Under the pieces are notes generated by a model, which saw only the letters and a list, made by a program, of their open reading frames with translations, made no database searches and had not been told where the DNA came from. The position numbers and the translations under genes are program-made. Below are positions 1-11,710 of a stretch of 64,000 nt of DNA, piece after piece. Within the stretch, counting starts at the first letter, position 1. Every line of letters starts with the position of its first letter. Source of the stretch: Ottelia alismoides (taxonomy: Eukaryota; Streptophyta; Magnoliopsida; Alismatales; Hydrocharitaceae); assembly GCA_037367405.1 (NCBI GenBank), contig JAZKJV010008272.1, forward strand, positions 248,001 through 312,000, written 5' to 3'.

Positions 1-657
1 GGCATAAGTGGTGACGATGATTCCAAGATTCTTCACCCAGTAATCGGCTTTTCCACCCAAGGCAAATGGAAGGGCTTTGAGCCTAATATAATCCTGGCTA
101 ACATTGTTATGTTTGAGGTTAGCACAGATGAGCTCAAAGTCCCTTAGGAATGCATATGGCTCCTCAGAAGCATTCCCATCAAAGTGTGGCAGCAGGTTCA
201 GGAAATGCGGCTTCAGCTCAAAATCAACAGTGGGTTCGGCCGGACTCAAGTAGTTATGAATTTGATATTGTCCGGGGTTATAAGCCGCATCCATTGGTAG
301 TTGGACCCCAACATTTAACTGTCCCAACTGAGCTCTCAGTAATGCTTGTTGCTGCTCAGATGCAGCTAATCGGGCAAGTATCATTTTCATTGGGTCTTCA
401 AGGTTCTCTTCTTCCTCTTCTTTCTTCTTTGACATTTTACTCGAATCTTCTTTATGTCCCGAATCATCAATGTTTTCTTGATTAGAAGAGGATTTATGAA
501 TCATGATATTCTCACCAAGGCGATGGTCTTCCTCGGTGAGGTGGGAAGAGAGAAATGGAATGGTTTGAGAATAACCATCCCGAGAGTGAGTGATCCTGTG
601 CTCAAGAGGGTCATGAGTCCAGGTTGGTCCAAGTTGCGCTTGGACCTTTGAAGACAT
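1..657 (-). CDS. gag: E1 Gag polyprotein, N-terminal part (partial)
   Basis: Read on the minus strand, an ATG at 657-655 opens a frame of 219 codons with no stop, running off the left edge. Gag builds the virus-like particle in the cytoplasm. Residues 1-70 are polar, then comes a Lys/Glu-rich stretch (SKKKEEEE) and a Gln-rich helix. From about residue 145 the typical Athila capsid start follows: FELKPHFLNLLPHFDG, then EEPYAFLRDFELIC, and LKALPFALGGKADYW as the PFxLxxxAxxWL-like motif. The same block is found in E4 near 22680-22900 and in E3 near 45000-45200. The PBS and LTR lie at 2144-5155, in the order expected for a minus-strand element. Intactness suggests a fairly recent copy. The start is inferred as the first ATG of the frame. 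The remainder of Gag and Pol lies outside the window. Confidence 0.85.
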   Translation of the reverse strand, partial: MSSKVQAQLGPTWTHDPLEHRITHSRDGYSQTIPFLSSHLTEEDHRLGENIMIHKSSSNQENIDDSGHKEDSSKMSKKKEEEEENLEDPMKMILARLAASEQQQALLRAQLGQLNVGVQLPMDAAYNPGQYQIHNYLSPAEPTVDFELKPHFLNLLPHFDGNASEEPYAFLRDFELICANLKHNNVSQDYIRLKALPFALGGKADYWVKNLGIIVTTYA

Positions 658-2143
658 ACTTGTTTAAGGGTTCAACGAGAGATTCACAAAGTCCGAATAA
701 ATATCCCCCAATCAGTCATCTTCGATGTCAAAAGAACCGAATAGATCACGATAGTCAATGAAGCACTAGTTCTACGGTGCACGTAAATTTGCGGAGTGAA
801 CTCACACAATACAAACGCAATTCAAACCCCCAATTTCACCAACTCAACACGTGATGGCCGTAAGTGTTCGACCGATTTATCTGGTTAATTTTAGTTGGTG
901 AGAATACAATCTTGGAAAGATTAACGAGCTGTTAGGTGCCCGTATTTTCCTACAGACTGGCCTGGTTCTTACGACTAGTTTGACCTACTTTCAGCCAGTA
1001 TAGGAGTAAGTACGGACCGTATAAATACGGCTACCCGTTCCTTGAGGACTAAGGCGTCCTCTAAACCTCCCACTCTGCTAAGGAAGTCCGGACCGTTTAC
1101 CGGCTACCCATATTCCTCACTGAAAAGTAGCTAATCGCCTAAAAAGAAAGAACCAGTAGTAAGTAAGGAATCCAGACTTGGCTCTATACTAGGGTCGTCT
1201 CTCTCTCACTTGCAATTAAAACAAACAATGAGGGTTTTATGCACCCGAGAACAAGGGTTCTTTTTATTCTAATTAATTAGATCGACCTGCTCAATTCAGT
1301 CCCAATTTTAGAGTTAGGTTATCACTTGAAATTTATGTGAACACACAAGCACGTCTACCGTTCAGTCCCAATTTCCTTTTGACCTTAAGTTGTAAAACAA
1401 GAGGGGAATCGGAAATCGGAATGCAAACGAGAAACTATGATGCATGCTCAGAAGAAGGTATACTTATAGTGAATCCCAGCACTCTTCATGCATTATGCAT
1501 AACAGAATTTATAAATATTACACTAAATGCATGCAGATCAAGAAAACCGCACCTAAACAATATACTATTAGCGGGGAAGAATTGATTGAATTTGAGCTAA
1601 GTAGTACGTGTCTATGTGCGTCTCATTATGAATCTTATTAGATAAGTGAATCTTCTAAGATATGTGTGGCCTAATTTACGATGGGCACAAACAAGTTTGA
1701 ATCTAAACTGTCGTGTGCCTAATCCTTAATTTCGCCACTCAAGTCAAGCCCCACCCTCGCCGGAGAGTGAAACAAGCTCGACACACCACAAATAATGTCC
1801 AAGTCTTTTACATGCGCGAGCTCTCAAACAAGAGCCGCTATAAATGAGTAAGATAAATAATTACAAGAATTTACAAAATTTCTCTCAAAAATATTGCTTT
1901 TCCTTGCTCTTCAGTAGTCGGCACGTGTCACGTCCGTCGACCTCCGATGCACTCCAAGTCCACCGGGCCCTCTCAAGAAAAATGAGATTTATATTAGAGA
2001 GATAAACAACAAGATATATACAAAATATGAAGAGAAATAATTGCAAAAAAATGAAATAAATACAAGGTGGCTCGGGGGTCAGACTACCCGAGTAAATGGA
2101 AAACTAAATCCAAATTTTTAAATTAGTACCTAAGCCGTTTGCC
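658..2143 (-). other. E1 5' leader between PBS and gag
   Basis: Untranslated leader of E1, about 1.5 kb, without a credible ORF. It contains blocks that recur in the leader of E6: the 18-nt block at about 984-1001 (TACTTTCAGCCAGTAT and flanks) followed by GTAAGTACGGA, and at 1090-1115 a GGACCGTTTACCGGCTACCC block also recognisable in E3 near 45997. Conserved leader sequence fits RNA packaging or dimerisation signals, which is inference. Confidence 0.7.
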
Positions 2144-2161
2144 TCCCCGGCAACGGCGCCA
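2144..2161 (-). other. E1 primer-binding site (tRNA-Asp)
   Basis: The minus strand reads TGGCGCCGTTGCCGGGGA, an 18-nt perfect complement to the 3' end of plant tRNA-Asp, the usual primer of Athila elements. It sits two bases inside the LTR boundary at 2164. Confidence 0.92.
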
Positions 2162-2163
2162 TC

Positions 2164-5155
2164 TGATGAGTCGCTAAATACGATATTTAATTTGGTCACG
2201 TTGTAATACGTGTACTTAGCGATTCGGTCAGAACCAAGAGAAGATCTCCGTGAAGAGTGTCTCGGCTTTAATTTATATCCCGGGCAAGTCCGGGGTCGAA
2301 CTCATGGAGGCAAAGGAACAACTTGGGTTTTAATTTGAAAACTTAGGTTTAGATTTCCGATGCGGTTTTTTTTTTAATATTTTTTATGCAAAAACCAAAG
2401 AAAATGCAAAATGCGGGTGAATTAAGACACTCAGAAAACACAAAGAAGGCCAAATTAATTTTAATAGAAAACAAGTCCAATTTAGCCAATTTTTATTTTT
2501 CCTAAAGTCCTAATCCAGTGGGGAACACAAAACACATTTTTTTGTATTTTTTAGGGCTAAAATGCAATAATGAAAAAAAGCACACTGTTTATGGGTATTT
2601 TCACAATTTTTCACACAAACAGTAAGCAAAAATTATGAAAAAATTAGTAGAATTAAAACATGATGCAAGAAAGCTACAGTAATTTTTTTGGAATTTTTTG
2701 ACAAGTTATGAATTTTTTATGGATTTTTTAGTAAAAATAGAGTGACAGTGAGTAAATAATTCCTAATTAATCCACATTATCAAATTAATCAACGTATAAA
2801 TTATCTCAAGTAGATATTTTCATGAAGAATCCAGGAGATTTGAAATTTCATGAAAAGCATGTATGTGGATTTAATTAAAAATCAAATATCAATTTCACTC
2901 TATGATTTTTTTCAGGCACAAGACAACCCGATTTTAGATGAAATTTGGATAGTAATTTCATCACATATCAAGGCATCATATATAATTTGTTTGGAATTTT
3001 TAGAGCAACCGTGTGTGAGATATAATTTTCAGATCACTGATTGGGTAAAATATGTAAAATTTCAGTTGAACAATTTTAATTAATTACCCATGGACTACAA
3101 AAATATAAATAAATGTCCACAATATAGAGAATTAGCTGCTCAACATCAAGATATTTTTCATTGAACAAATTGATGCAAAAACGAAGTCCAAATTACGGTG
3201 CGAACACAGGGGTCTATGTGCAAAATAGAAATTGAAAACTGACAATAGAAAACATGAATAGGGACTGAAATGTAATTACATAAACATAATAGGTAAACTT
3301 GCAATATTTACAATAAAAAAAAGAAAATGACCTTCTCCTTCGTTGATGCAGAAAGGGCATGGAGAGGAACCCACAAAGGGGGAGAAGTCGGCGGCGGCGC
3401 GGCTCGCCGCTGGGGCTGGAGGCGGCTGTGCGCGCTGCGGCGGAGCGGCTGAGGGCGCGGCCGCCCGCAGTCGCGAGGGGGTGGCGGTGAGCTGCGGGGT
3501 CGGTGGCCACCTGCGGGTGGCTGCGGAGATAGGCGGAGGGGCGCCGCCTTGCACGGCCGCTTAGAGTGGCGGAGGGCGGCGAGGAGAGGGGGCGGCACCG
3601 TCGGTGGTGGCCGCTGGAGGATGAAGGGGGGAGCGGCGGCCGGCGGGATGGGTGTGGGCCGGCGGTGAGGAAGGGAGGGGGCGGCGGCGGTGCTGCTGCT
3701 TCCCCTCCGTTTTTTTATTTTTTTTATTTTTTTTTGATTTTAAACTGTTGTAATAAAGGTTTTTTTCAATAATTTTTTTTGTTTTTGTTTTTTTAATTTT
3801 TTAATTTCTTTAAACATGGAACATGATAAAAAAAAGATGAATTGGTGGTGATAATGAACTAGATAGATGGGGAAAAAATGATGATGGTGGTGGTGATATG
3901 TGGTGTGCTAAAAAAATTGCAAAAAGACAAGATGATAAAATGAGATGAAAAATTTACTTACGATGATACGGTCGCCTATGGAGTGCTCTCGCGAGCACGG
4001 TCTTCGCTCAAATCGTTGGCGTGCGATGAGCTCGAGCAGCACGCGGAGGCGACTGCGGTGTTGGCCAAAAAGCCAATGGATCACACCGGAGAGAGGGTCG
4101 TCGTCGCTCGACTGCGGTTGCGTCGCTGTCACCGATTCAACTCTGGGAACTTGGCTCTCCTCACATAAAGATGGATCAAAGGCAAAAAATGAGGAGAATG
4201 GCATGTATATAAAGAAGAAGAAAAATGGAAGTTAGAATTAAGATGGAGTGGGATGGAGGTTAATAAAATGGTGGAGTTGAATTAGAAGTTAGAAAATATG
4301 GTGGAGTAATGGAGTTGAATTGGTGGTTATTGTAGAGAATGTAAAATAAAATAAATAAATAAATAAAATAAAGTTGTCTACTTTTATTACAATAGAATAA
4401 AAAAGAATAAAATAGATAGTGGACAATTTACAAGGGAAGACAAACAACATGTACACATTTTTTTTACTTTTCTAATATGTAATTTTTTTATATTTTTAAT
4501 AAGAGATATTTACAACAGAAAAATACCATAAAATAGTACAATTAAAGTACAATACAAGTATGATTTTTTTGTATTTTTAATAATTAAGAAAGATACAATA
4601 AAAAATGAAGAAAGTATGAATATATACATACCGTACAATGTACATCTAGGTCCCAAAACTCAACTTTTGCAAATGATCTCCGATTTTAATGAAACCACTT
4701 CCGTTGGATAGATAATTTTCTAACTTAAACTTTAAAAGTGAGTTTGGTGAATTTGGAGTTCATACGAAGCGGGGATTTAGCTTGGAAGTTGGACTTTACG
4801 GCCTTTTCTCTTTGGGATCTAGGAGCATTTATTTGAGGTAAAATTTGTTTTGTATTTTTGTATTTTTATATACATTTTTATAAACAAGTTAGAGAAAGAA
4901 TTAGGCAAAAAGGAGTTGAAATGAAATTATTAAAAATCCATGAAGTTTTGGCCTATTTACAAGTATAAAACTCCTTTATTTTTTTCGGCTTTTTATTGTT
5001 AATTCATTTTGTACAATCTTATATACAATAATTAGTATGTTTTATTTACAAGAGTTATTTTGTTAATTTATGTATTTTATGGACATTTATTTGGGATTTT
5101 ACTCAGGGATTTTGCTAAGATCAAGATATTGCGATGATGAATCGTGGATTCATCA
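2164..5155 (-). repeat. E1 5' LTR (Athila-like)
   Basis: Long terminal repeat of 2992 bp starting TG at 2164 next to the PBS and ending CA at 5155. Its U3 end is a perfect palindrome (5135-5155): 9-bp arms TGATGAATC/GATTCATCA around GTG. The arms are AT-rich. A very GC-rich core lies at about 3390-3710 and a second GC-rich block at 3965-4160. A minus-strand TATA-like CTTTATATAC at about 4205-4214 precedes the second block. ORFs in the core are compositional and lack family similarity. The partner LTR lies left of the window. The flank right of 5155 is a copia pol remnant, so the insertion site was inside a copia element. Confidence 0.85.
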
Positions 5156-6455
5156 CATACCTCTTAGAAAGAGTTCTAGTGTTGTAAGATAACCTGAAAA
5201 GTACAACTTCCATATATCAGACGAGTCTGATGATGATCTATCTTCATTCGATGAAGCTTTGGGTAATCGTGACAATGAAGTTTGAGATAGGCTCCATGCA
5301 CAAGAATGGTGTATGGACCCTTGAAGATCCACCTAAAGGGGTCAAACCCATTGGGTGCAAATAGATCTTCAAGAGAAAGAGGGCACTCGTTGGGAAGGTA
5401 GACCTTCTAAGCATGACTCGTTGCCAAGGGTTACACATAGAGAAAAGGCATCGATTGAGACATTCTCCCCTGTGGACATGCTTAAATCTATTTGTACATT
5501 GCTTGCAATAGCTGCACACCTTGACTATGGCATCTGGCATATGGACATCAAGACAACATTCCTTAATGGATACCTCAAAGAGGATATCTATATGAAGCAG
5601 TCCTAGGGTTTCACAGTTGATGATGATAAAGTGTGCAAGCTAAAGAAATCCATCTATGGGCTCATATAAGCTTCTCGTAGTTGGAACATCTGATTCAATA
5701 AAATCATAAAGGATTATGATTTCATGCAGAATCCAGAGTAGTGCAATCATATTTATTGTGCTTTATATGCATGTACAATACCTTTGAGATGAAAGATCTC
5801 ATAGAAGTCTCTTATATCTTGGCTCTGAAGTTGTTCAGAAATAGACAAAAGAGGGTATTGGGACTATCACAACATTGATACCTTAAAAAGATCTTGGAAA
5901 GATTTAGTATGGATAATTCCAAGAAAAGCTTCCTTCCAATAAGACACAGTATCTACCTATGTAAAGGGATGGCTGCTCAAACTGTAGAGGAAAAGAAACC
6001 CATGGCTGGATACCCTTATGCATTGATTGTGGGAATCTTGATGTATGATGTGATGTGTACTACATAAGATATCTGCCTTGTAGAGGGAGTGGTAAGACGT
6101 TACCAATCCTTAAGTGGAGAGAAACACTGGACTCCAATGAAAAACATCTTCAAGTACCTAAGAAGAACTTAAGAATACATCTTGTTTTATAGAGATAATG
6201 ATCTTCAAGTCTTAGGATACACTGATTCGAACTTCCAATTAGATGTTGATGATAGGAACTCAACCTCAAGGTTCTTATTCATGTTGAATAGTGGTCCGTG
6301 AGCTAGAGAAGCAAGAAGCAAGACACCATGGTCAATTCAACAACCGAAGTAGAATACATAACCGCATCGGATGCTGATAAAGAGGCAGCGTCATTCTTGT
6401 TGATTGATTATTCAGAGGAGCCTCACATCCGATCTTGGACGGTCTATGGTGCCTG
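5156..6455 (+). pseudogene. pol: C1: Ty1/copia pol remnant (RT-RNase H)
   Basis: A decayed copia-type polyprotein segment on the plus strand. Recognisable pieces in order: the pre-RT linker near 5170-5250; GVKPIGCK near 5335; FSPVDMLKSICTLLAIAAH and WHMDIKTTFLNG at about 5460-5570, the start of the RVT_2 reverse transcriptase with its first catalytic Asp; VCKLKKSIYGL near 5630; the RT/RNase H connection near 6060-6290; and STTEVEYI.ASDADKEA near 6340, the RNase H region. Many stops and frameshifts, and the YVDD segment is missing. The 5' part is absent because E1's LTR ends exactly at 5155. The end at 6455 is approximate. Certainly non-functional. Confidence 0.85.
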
Positions 6456-7439
6456 ATAAGTCATGTCTGGCAATCGTTGTATCTCTCGCTCTCACGGTAC
6501 TTAGCATGTGGACAACCAAATCATGTAAACAATCAACCCACAATCTATGATAAATCAATGAAAATTGTGCGGGGTGAAATTTATTATACCCTGTAAATAA
6601 ATGTGTACAACAAGAAAATGCATGGGCAAAACCACTGAGAGCAAATATGTGGACATGGTAATAATTATTGTCTAAAGATAAACGATAATTATTTATGTAT
6701 TTGTTTGTTTTTTGATTTTTGCGGGTTTTAACTATATTTAATCTTTATGGATTTTTAATATTGTATATTGTTTTTTAAATTTTATAATTTTTATTTTATT
6801 TTTATTTTTATTTTCTGATTTTTAATTCTTTTTATTTTTAAAAGTATAATATGTGTGTATATATAGCGATAATAATAGTAACAGTTATAATAATATGCAA
6901 TATATAATAAATATATACAAAAATATAGGAAATACAAATAAGAATAGTCCTTTTTATTTTAAGGGTTTAAATAAATATATCTATAGGGTATTTATAAATA
7001 ATAATAATATTATTAATAGGCATATAAGTAATAATATGTATATATAGGCTATATGGGGTTTTATATTTATAAATATAGTTATATATCGTCAAAAAATTTA
7101 AAATAAAGTTTTTGTATTTTTTAATATTTTTATCTATTTTTGTGAATTTTCAAAATTTTAGGTACTTTTAAAGTCTGATAGCAAAATAGGAGACATATTA
7201 ATAGGCCAAATGTTTTAGGGATTTAAAAATAGATAATAAGTTCAAAAATACTTAAAACTAATTTATTATATATTATTTAACATAAAGAAAAATATATAAT
7301 AAAATTTTAACTTTTTGGATTTTATGGAATTTTTGCAATTTTTTATAGGGTTAGGAGGGTTTTTTTAATTTTTAAGGTTTCCCTTTCATATTTTTTGTGA
7401 TATTTGGTTTGGGGTTATATTATATAATAATATATAATA
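6456..7439. other. AT-rich unassigned stretch
   Basis: About 1 kb of AT-rich sequence, extremely so from 6670 on, with TA/TAA runs. No ORF with a plausible product and no recognisable terminus. It may be LTR or non-coding remains of the copia element, but nothing in it proves that. Confidence 0.4.
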
Positions 7440-7750
7440 GGGTTTTTATCGGTTGTGCCCCTCTTAGATATTGCAATTTCAGTTATGCCCCTCTCTTTTT
7501 GGGAATATCAACTGTGCCCTAACTTCTTGTCATTTTATCACTTATACCCCTCGGGTTAGTAACCGTCCATCCTCAATGCTAACGGACGTTAACTTTGAGG
7601 ACACAGTCAGAATTAATTTTTAAAAAAAGGCTGGAAGGTATCCCATCCTTTTCCTCCTCCATCTTCTTCATCATCTTCTCCTCTTCCTCCCCAGTCTGTT
7701 GCTCCTCCTCCACTGCCTCCTCCACTCGGCCCCAGCTACTCCCTCCGTGT
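7440..7750. mobile_element. M0: possible MULE end, truncated
   Basis: Starts GGGTTTTTATCGGTTGTGCCCC and contains repeated short phrases (GTTGTGCCCCT, GTTATGCCCCT, ACTGTGCCCT) and then CTAACGGACGTTAAC. The style matches the M1 terminus at 15499. The preceding nine bases are TATATAATA, a possible but low-complexity target duplication. A GC-rich CTCC-rich segment follows and is cut at 7751 by the E2 LTR. No opposite end was found. Confidence 0.35.
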
Positions 7751-10700
7751 TGACCTGCCAAGGCGACTTGGGTAAAGTAATACCTAGGGATCGTTGTGAT
7801 CCTAATCACGAGGCGTGATCATCAAGAAAAATCAAGACCATACAAGATAAAACAAGCAGACACAAAATCAATCAAATGTAGGCGGTCTCCGCTATTTATT
7901 TAACCTGGTATAGCGACCATGGTCGAACACAAGGAGCATGAGTGAAGCCTATGAAGCAGTCCTAATTGGAAAGTAAAAGGCATATTTTTGGTGGTTTTTA
8001 ATTTGCAAATTTTTTGTTATATTTTTTTAAAGTAAGAAAACAATCAAAGCAAATGAAAGGAATAAGGTAAAAATACAATTCAATAATTTTTATTAAGACT
8101 AAAAACACACAAAAATAGGGAATAAAAACATTTTTATATTTTTCAAATATACAGATGTTTTTGATGGTTTTATGGTATTTTTCTGATTTTTATATGATTT
8201 ATAAAAATAAAATAAAATCAAAACAGGGAAACAATGTACATCCTGGACTAAAAGGCAAGTTTAAAATAGTAAAAATGCCTTAAAGTCCTAGATGTGATTT
8301 TTATGAAAAAGAAAATAAAAATAACTTTACACATCAACTGGAATCCTATTTTTTTATTTTTTAGAACTTTTAATGATTTTTATGAGATTTTTAGAGTTTT
8401 AGCTTTTTAGGATTTTTATGAAAGGAAATGCAACAAAAATTGCACTGGAAACAAAGCATACAAAATCAAACAATTACTATTTTTTTTGGAATTTTAAAAG
8501 CTATTTTTATAATTTTTATGTATTTTATAAAATAGACAGGACACTTTTTAGGGATTTTTTTATTTAGAAAATATCAAATGAAACTAAATTAAGTCATAAA
8601 AATTACCATAAATATTACACATTAGCAGGAGCTAACTGTAATTTTTATGGGATTGTTGGAGTTAATTTGGTATTTATTTGATTAAAAACAACACATACAA
8701 CACACAGGGATCTGTTTGCAATTATTCAAAAGTCACAGTCCAAAATATAATACGATAAAAAGCTCAGGGCTAGATTTGCAAAAAGCCTAGAAACCACGTA
8801 CACAACACGTAAAAAAGCTTCATAGGGGTATAATTGCAAATACTAGAAAATATTCAATCAAAATGTACCATGCATAAATTTTATGATAAAAAGTACAAAA
8901 ACACCAGCTAAACACGTGGGACGACACGTAACTTCAGTTCAACTGGACTAAAATGCAAATACAGAAAATATGAGGTCTGAACTACAAATTATTTTAATTA
9001 TACGTTATTTTACTAGACTCCAAAGTAAAGCATAAAAGTGTGGGGTGAAAAGTGAAATATACCCATTGTAGGGCACGTGGCGCATGTGGGAGGCTTCGTG
9101 GGTGTACGACTCTGATCACTGCTGGAACAGATCTGATGGTGCAGGGAATGTCCCCTACGTGCGGTCGGATGCGCTAGGAGGTGTCAGATCTTATGGCTGA
9201 AAAGCTACGACGGTCGGCGGTTGTGATCTAATCTGGAGGACGAAGGCCGACCCGATGGTAGACGAGGATGCCCGAAGAACGGCTCATGGGCGAGCTTCAA
9301 TCTGACATTGGCGGCGATCCACCGGTCCGATGAGAGCCCCAAGAGGTTTGTAACGTCGTAGAGATGTTCCGTGTTCGATGGCGTGCTTCGATGGCTGTGG
9401 CGATGGCTAGATGATCATGGAGGCGTCAGGACACCTGGAGCCGCTCCGCCTGAGCAATCTGAGGTCCATATGATGCTCCTCTTGCGCTCGGTGGCCTGCA
9501 AAGAGTAAAGGGACTCGGGGTGAAGCTCTAGTCCAAGTTATTGGAGCTAGAAACGAAAGAAGCGAAGGGGGGTGAAAATCGATCTCCAGCGAAGGCGATA
9601 GAGGGAGATCCTTGCCCTAATATCAACCTGAAGGTCGAGGCTAAGGATGGTAAGGGTGTGGTGCAAGATGGAAGGCGAAGCTGTGGGTCGATCGGAACAA
9701 CTGGATGTGGATATCTAGGCTCCGGCCAGGGTGGTCAGAGTAAGTGAATGTACGGCGGAGGCGAGATACGCAATTGGATCAAGCAGAAAAATGGAAGGGA
9801 TATTCTGGATACCTGATGGTAGGAACGAGTTCCTGAGCTCCAGGCGAAGATGGCTGATGAGGTAATGGCCTCGACCTCGCTGCTGAAGGCGGGGAGGCTA
9901 GACGCGGCGGCGCTCGCCGACCACGTAGCTGAGCTACAGCTCCCGACCACCAAACTCCAATCTGAGGGGTCCCTCCGGTCTGAGGTGTCTAGGGTTGGAA
10001 GAAGGGGCGAGGAACGAGCTGCAGTGCTCAAGATTCGAAGAAGATGCTATATAGGCTTCTCAGGGGCGTGAGAGAATTGGGCGAAGGCGTACAACCCTAG
10101 GAAGATCTACGCCTTCCTAGGGATCCACAAAGGTGCTGGATCTCGGGAGGTGGCACGGGCGAAGATTCGGATCAGGAGGAGGCTCGACCCGATTAGGAAA
10201 AAGGGGAGAACTGGCTTCGGCGATAGGGGTCGGGTCGGGTCAAGCCTGGAAGAGGTCGTTGACCCGCGTTCAACATCCGGCCATGGCCAATCAGAAAAAA
10301 AAGGATTTTACAAAATATTTACAAAATAAATAAAAAATAGTAAATTACTTAGAAATAAAAAGTATATAAAATAAAAAATGTTTAATAATTTTCAAACTAT
10401 TTTTTGTGATTTTTAATTATTTATGAAAAATAAATTAATCTCTATACAATATAATGTATTATATACATATATTATATACCTATGTATTTTGTATAATAAT
10501 TTTTATTTTGTTATTTTTACATAAATACCCTAATTTTGTATTTTATTCATTTATAACATAATTTTTGGAGTATAAAATAATTTTTATTTTATTTTTAATA
10601 TTTATTTACATGTATATAGTAAATAGGGAGTGAGGCATATATACATGTGCCTTATACAAGTGAGAGTTGGTTTTATTTGTATTTTCATTGTATTTTTCTT

Positions 10701-11082
10701 ATTATTGTTTTATTTTTAGGAGTCAATACAAGGAGGTAAAAAGAATATTTTATTTTTATTTTGTCAAATATAATTATTTACAGATATAAGTGATATGTAC
10801 AATATGGAGTAGGCCATATCTCGCTCTACTTATTTTGTTTGGCGATCAGGTCAAAGCTTGACCTTCTCTTGGAGTTCGGGTCACTCTGTATTTATTCTAA
10901 ATACCTCCTTCCTTTTTTTTCTTTTTATTCTTTTATTTTTGCACAAATACATGCTAATTATGCAATATTAACACATGCATGCATAATGCCAACTTATTAT
11001 ATTTACACCTATTTACATGATGCTTTTGCCAAAATAAATGGCTAAAATAAAAGAATAAAGAGTGAGAATCAGAGATTCATCA
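7751..11082 (-). repeat. E2 LTR (Athila-like, minus orientation)
   Basis: A 3332-bp LTR, TG at 7751 and CA at 11082, recognisably related to the E3 LTRs but more diverged. The first about 150 bases align with 12759 and 47338 (motifs CAAGGCG, TCAAGAAAATCA, ACCTGGTATAGC, CACAAGGAGCA). AT-rich arms flank a GC-rich core at about 9060-10290. A minus-strand TATATAG at 10047-10053 lies within the core. A series of degenerate TTTGCA/GGGCCC-type units lies at about 8700-9000. The adjacent CCCCCTATACTT at 11083 is the reverse complement of a polypurine tract, so this is a 3' LTR. Confidence 0.8.
10047..10053 (-). promoter_or_regulatory. TATA box of E2 LTR
   Basis: Minus strand TATATAG in a CCTATATAGC context within the GC-rich core, in the same relative place as the TATA boxes of the E3 LTRs. 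Confidence 0.5.
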
Positions 11083-11710
11083 CCCCCTATACTTGCCTTG
11101 CTAGTCCCTTAGCAAACACTTATTTGAAAAAGAAGTGAAAAGAGAAGAAAAGAAAAAGGAAGAGAATCAAGGTTGATTATTAAACTTGTCTTCACTAAAT
11201 TGAAGTATGGAGCTCGGTCAAACCTTTGGATTATTAGTTTGTCGGAACCTTATCTGGACCTAGGTTTAAGACTCAACAACCTCTAAGTTCCACTAATCTA
11301 TGGTCAAGACTCCTCAATAATCCAGATCAGAACAAGTCTACATACACAAACTCTAATGACCATGAATCTTTTCTTGTACGGTGTAAGTGATATGTAGCTC
11401 CCCACCTCAGAAATGACAAGGCAACAACCTCCCTCAACAAGGTAACTCTAATGCCCTAGTCTGGCAGCTCTTTCCTCGAGGAGCGGGGTATTCCCTGCTA
11501 TAAGTTCAAGTTCAACCGACTCTAGAAGAGGGGGTAAGAAGAGAATGGATCGTGGTCAATGTAGCCACGTATCCCTGGGAGCCCAACCAATGTAGATAAG
11601 TCTCCCGTTGCAAGCTTCATGAGATGATAAGGGGTAACATAAGCTTTGCTTTATTTGACTATATATATTCCGGCAGACATTTCATTTTCTATCAGACCTG
11701 CCACTTTTTG
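11083..11710 (-). other. E2 polypurine tract and 3' spacer
   Basis: Begins with CCCCCTATACTT (polypurine tract on the minus strand) directly at the LTR end and continues with non-coding spacer that aligns with E3 from 36961 to about 37570. It holds the 30-nt block with the CCTCGAGG palindrome at 11466-11495, identical to 37341-37370. No coding sequence. Homology to the E3 spacer is lost at about 11710. Confidence 0.75.

Noticed and set aside
3343..3772. Ala/Gly/Arg-rich ORFs in the E1 LTR core as coding exons
   Set aside because: All frames are open because of GC-rich sequence. Position inside an LTR, no similarity to known proteins.
6853..7047. 64-codon ORF in the AT-rich stretch
   Set aside because: Asn/Ile/Tyr-only composition expected from random AT-rich sequence.
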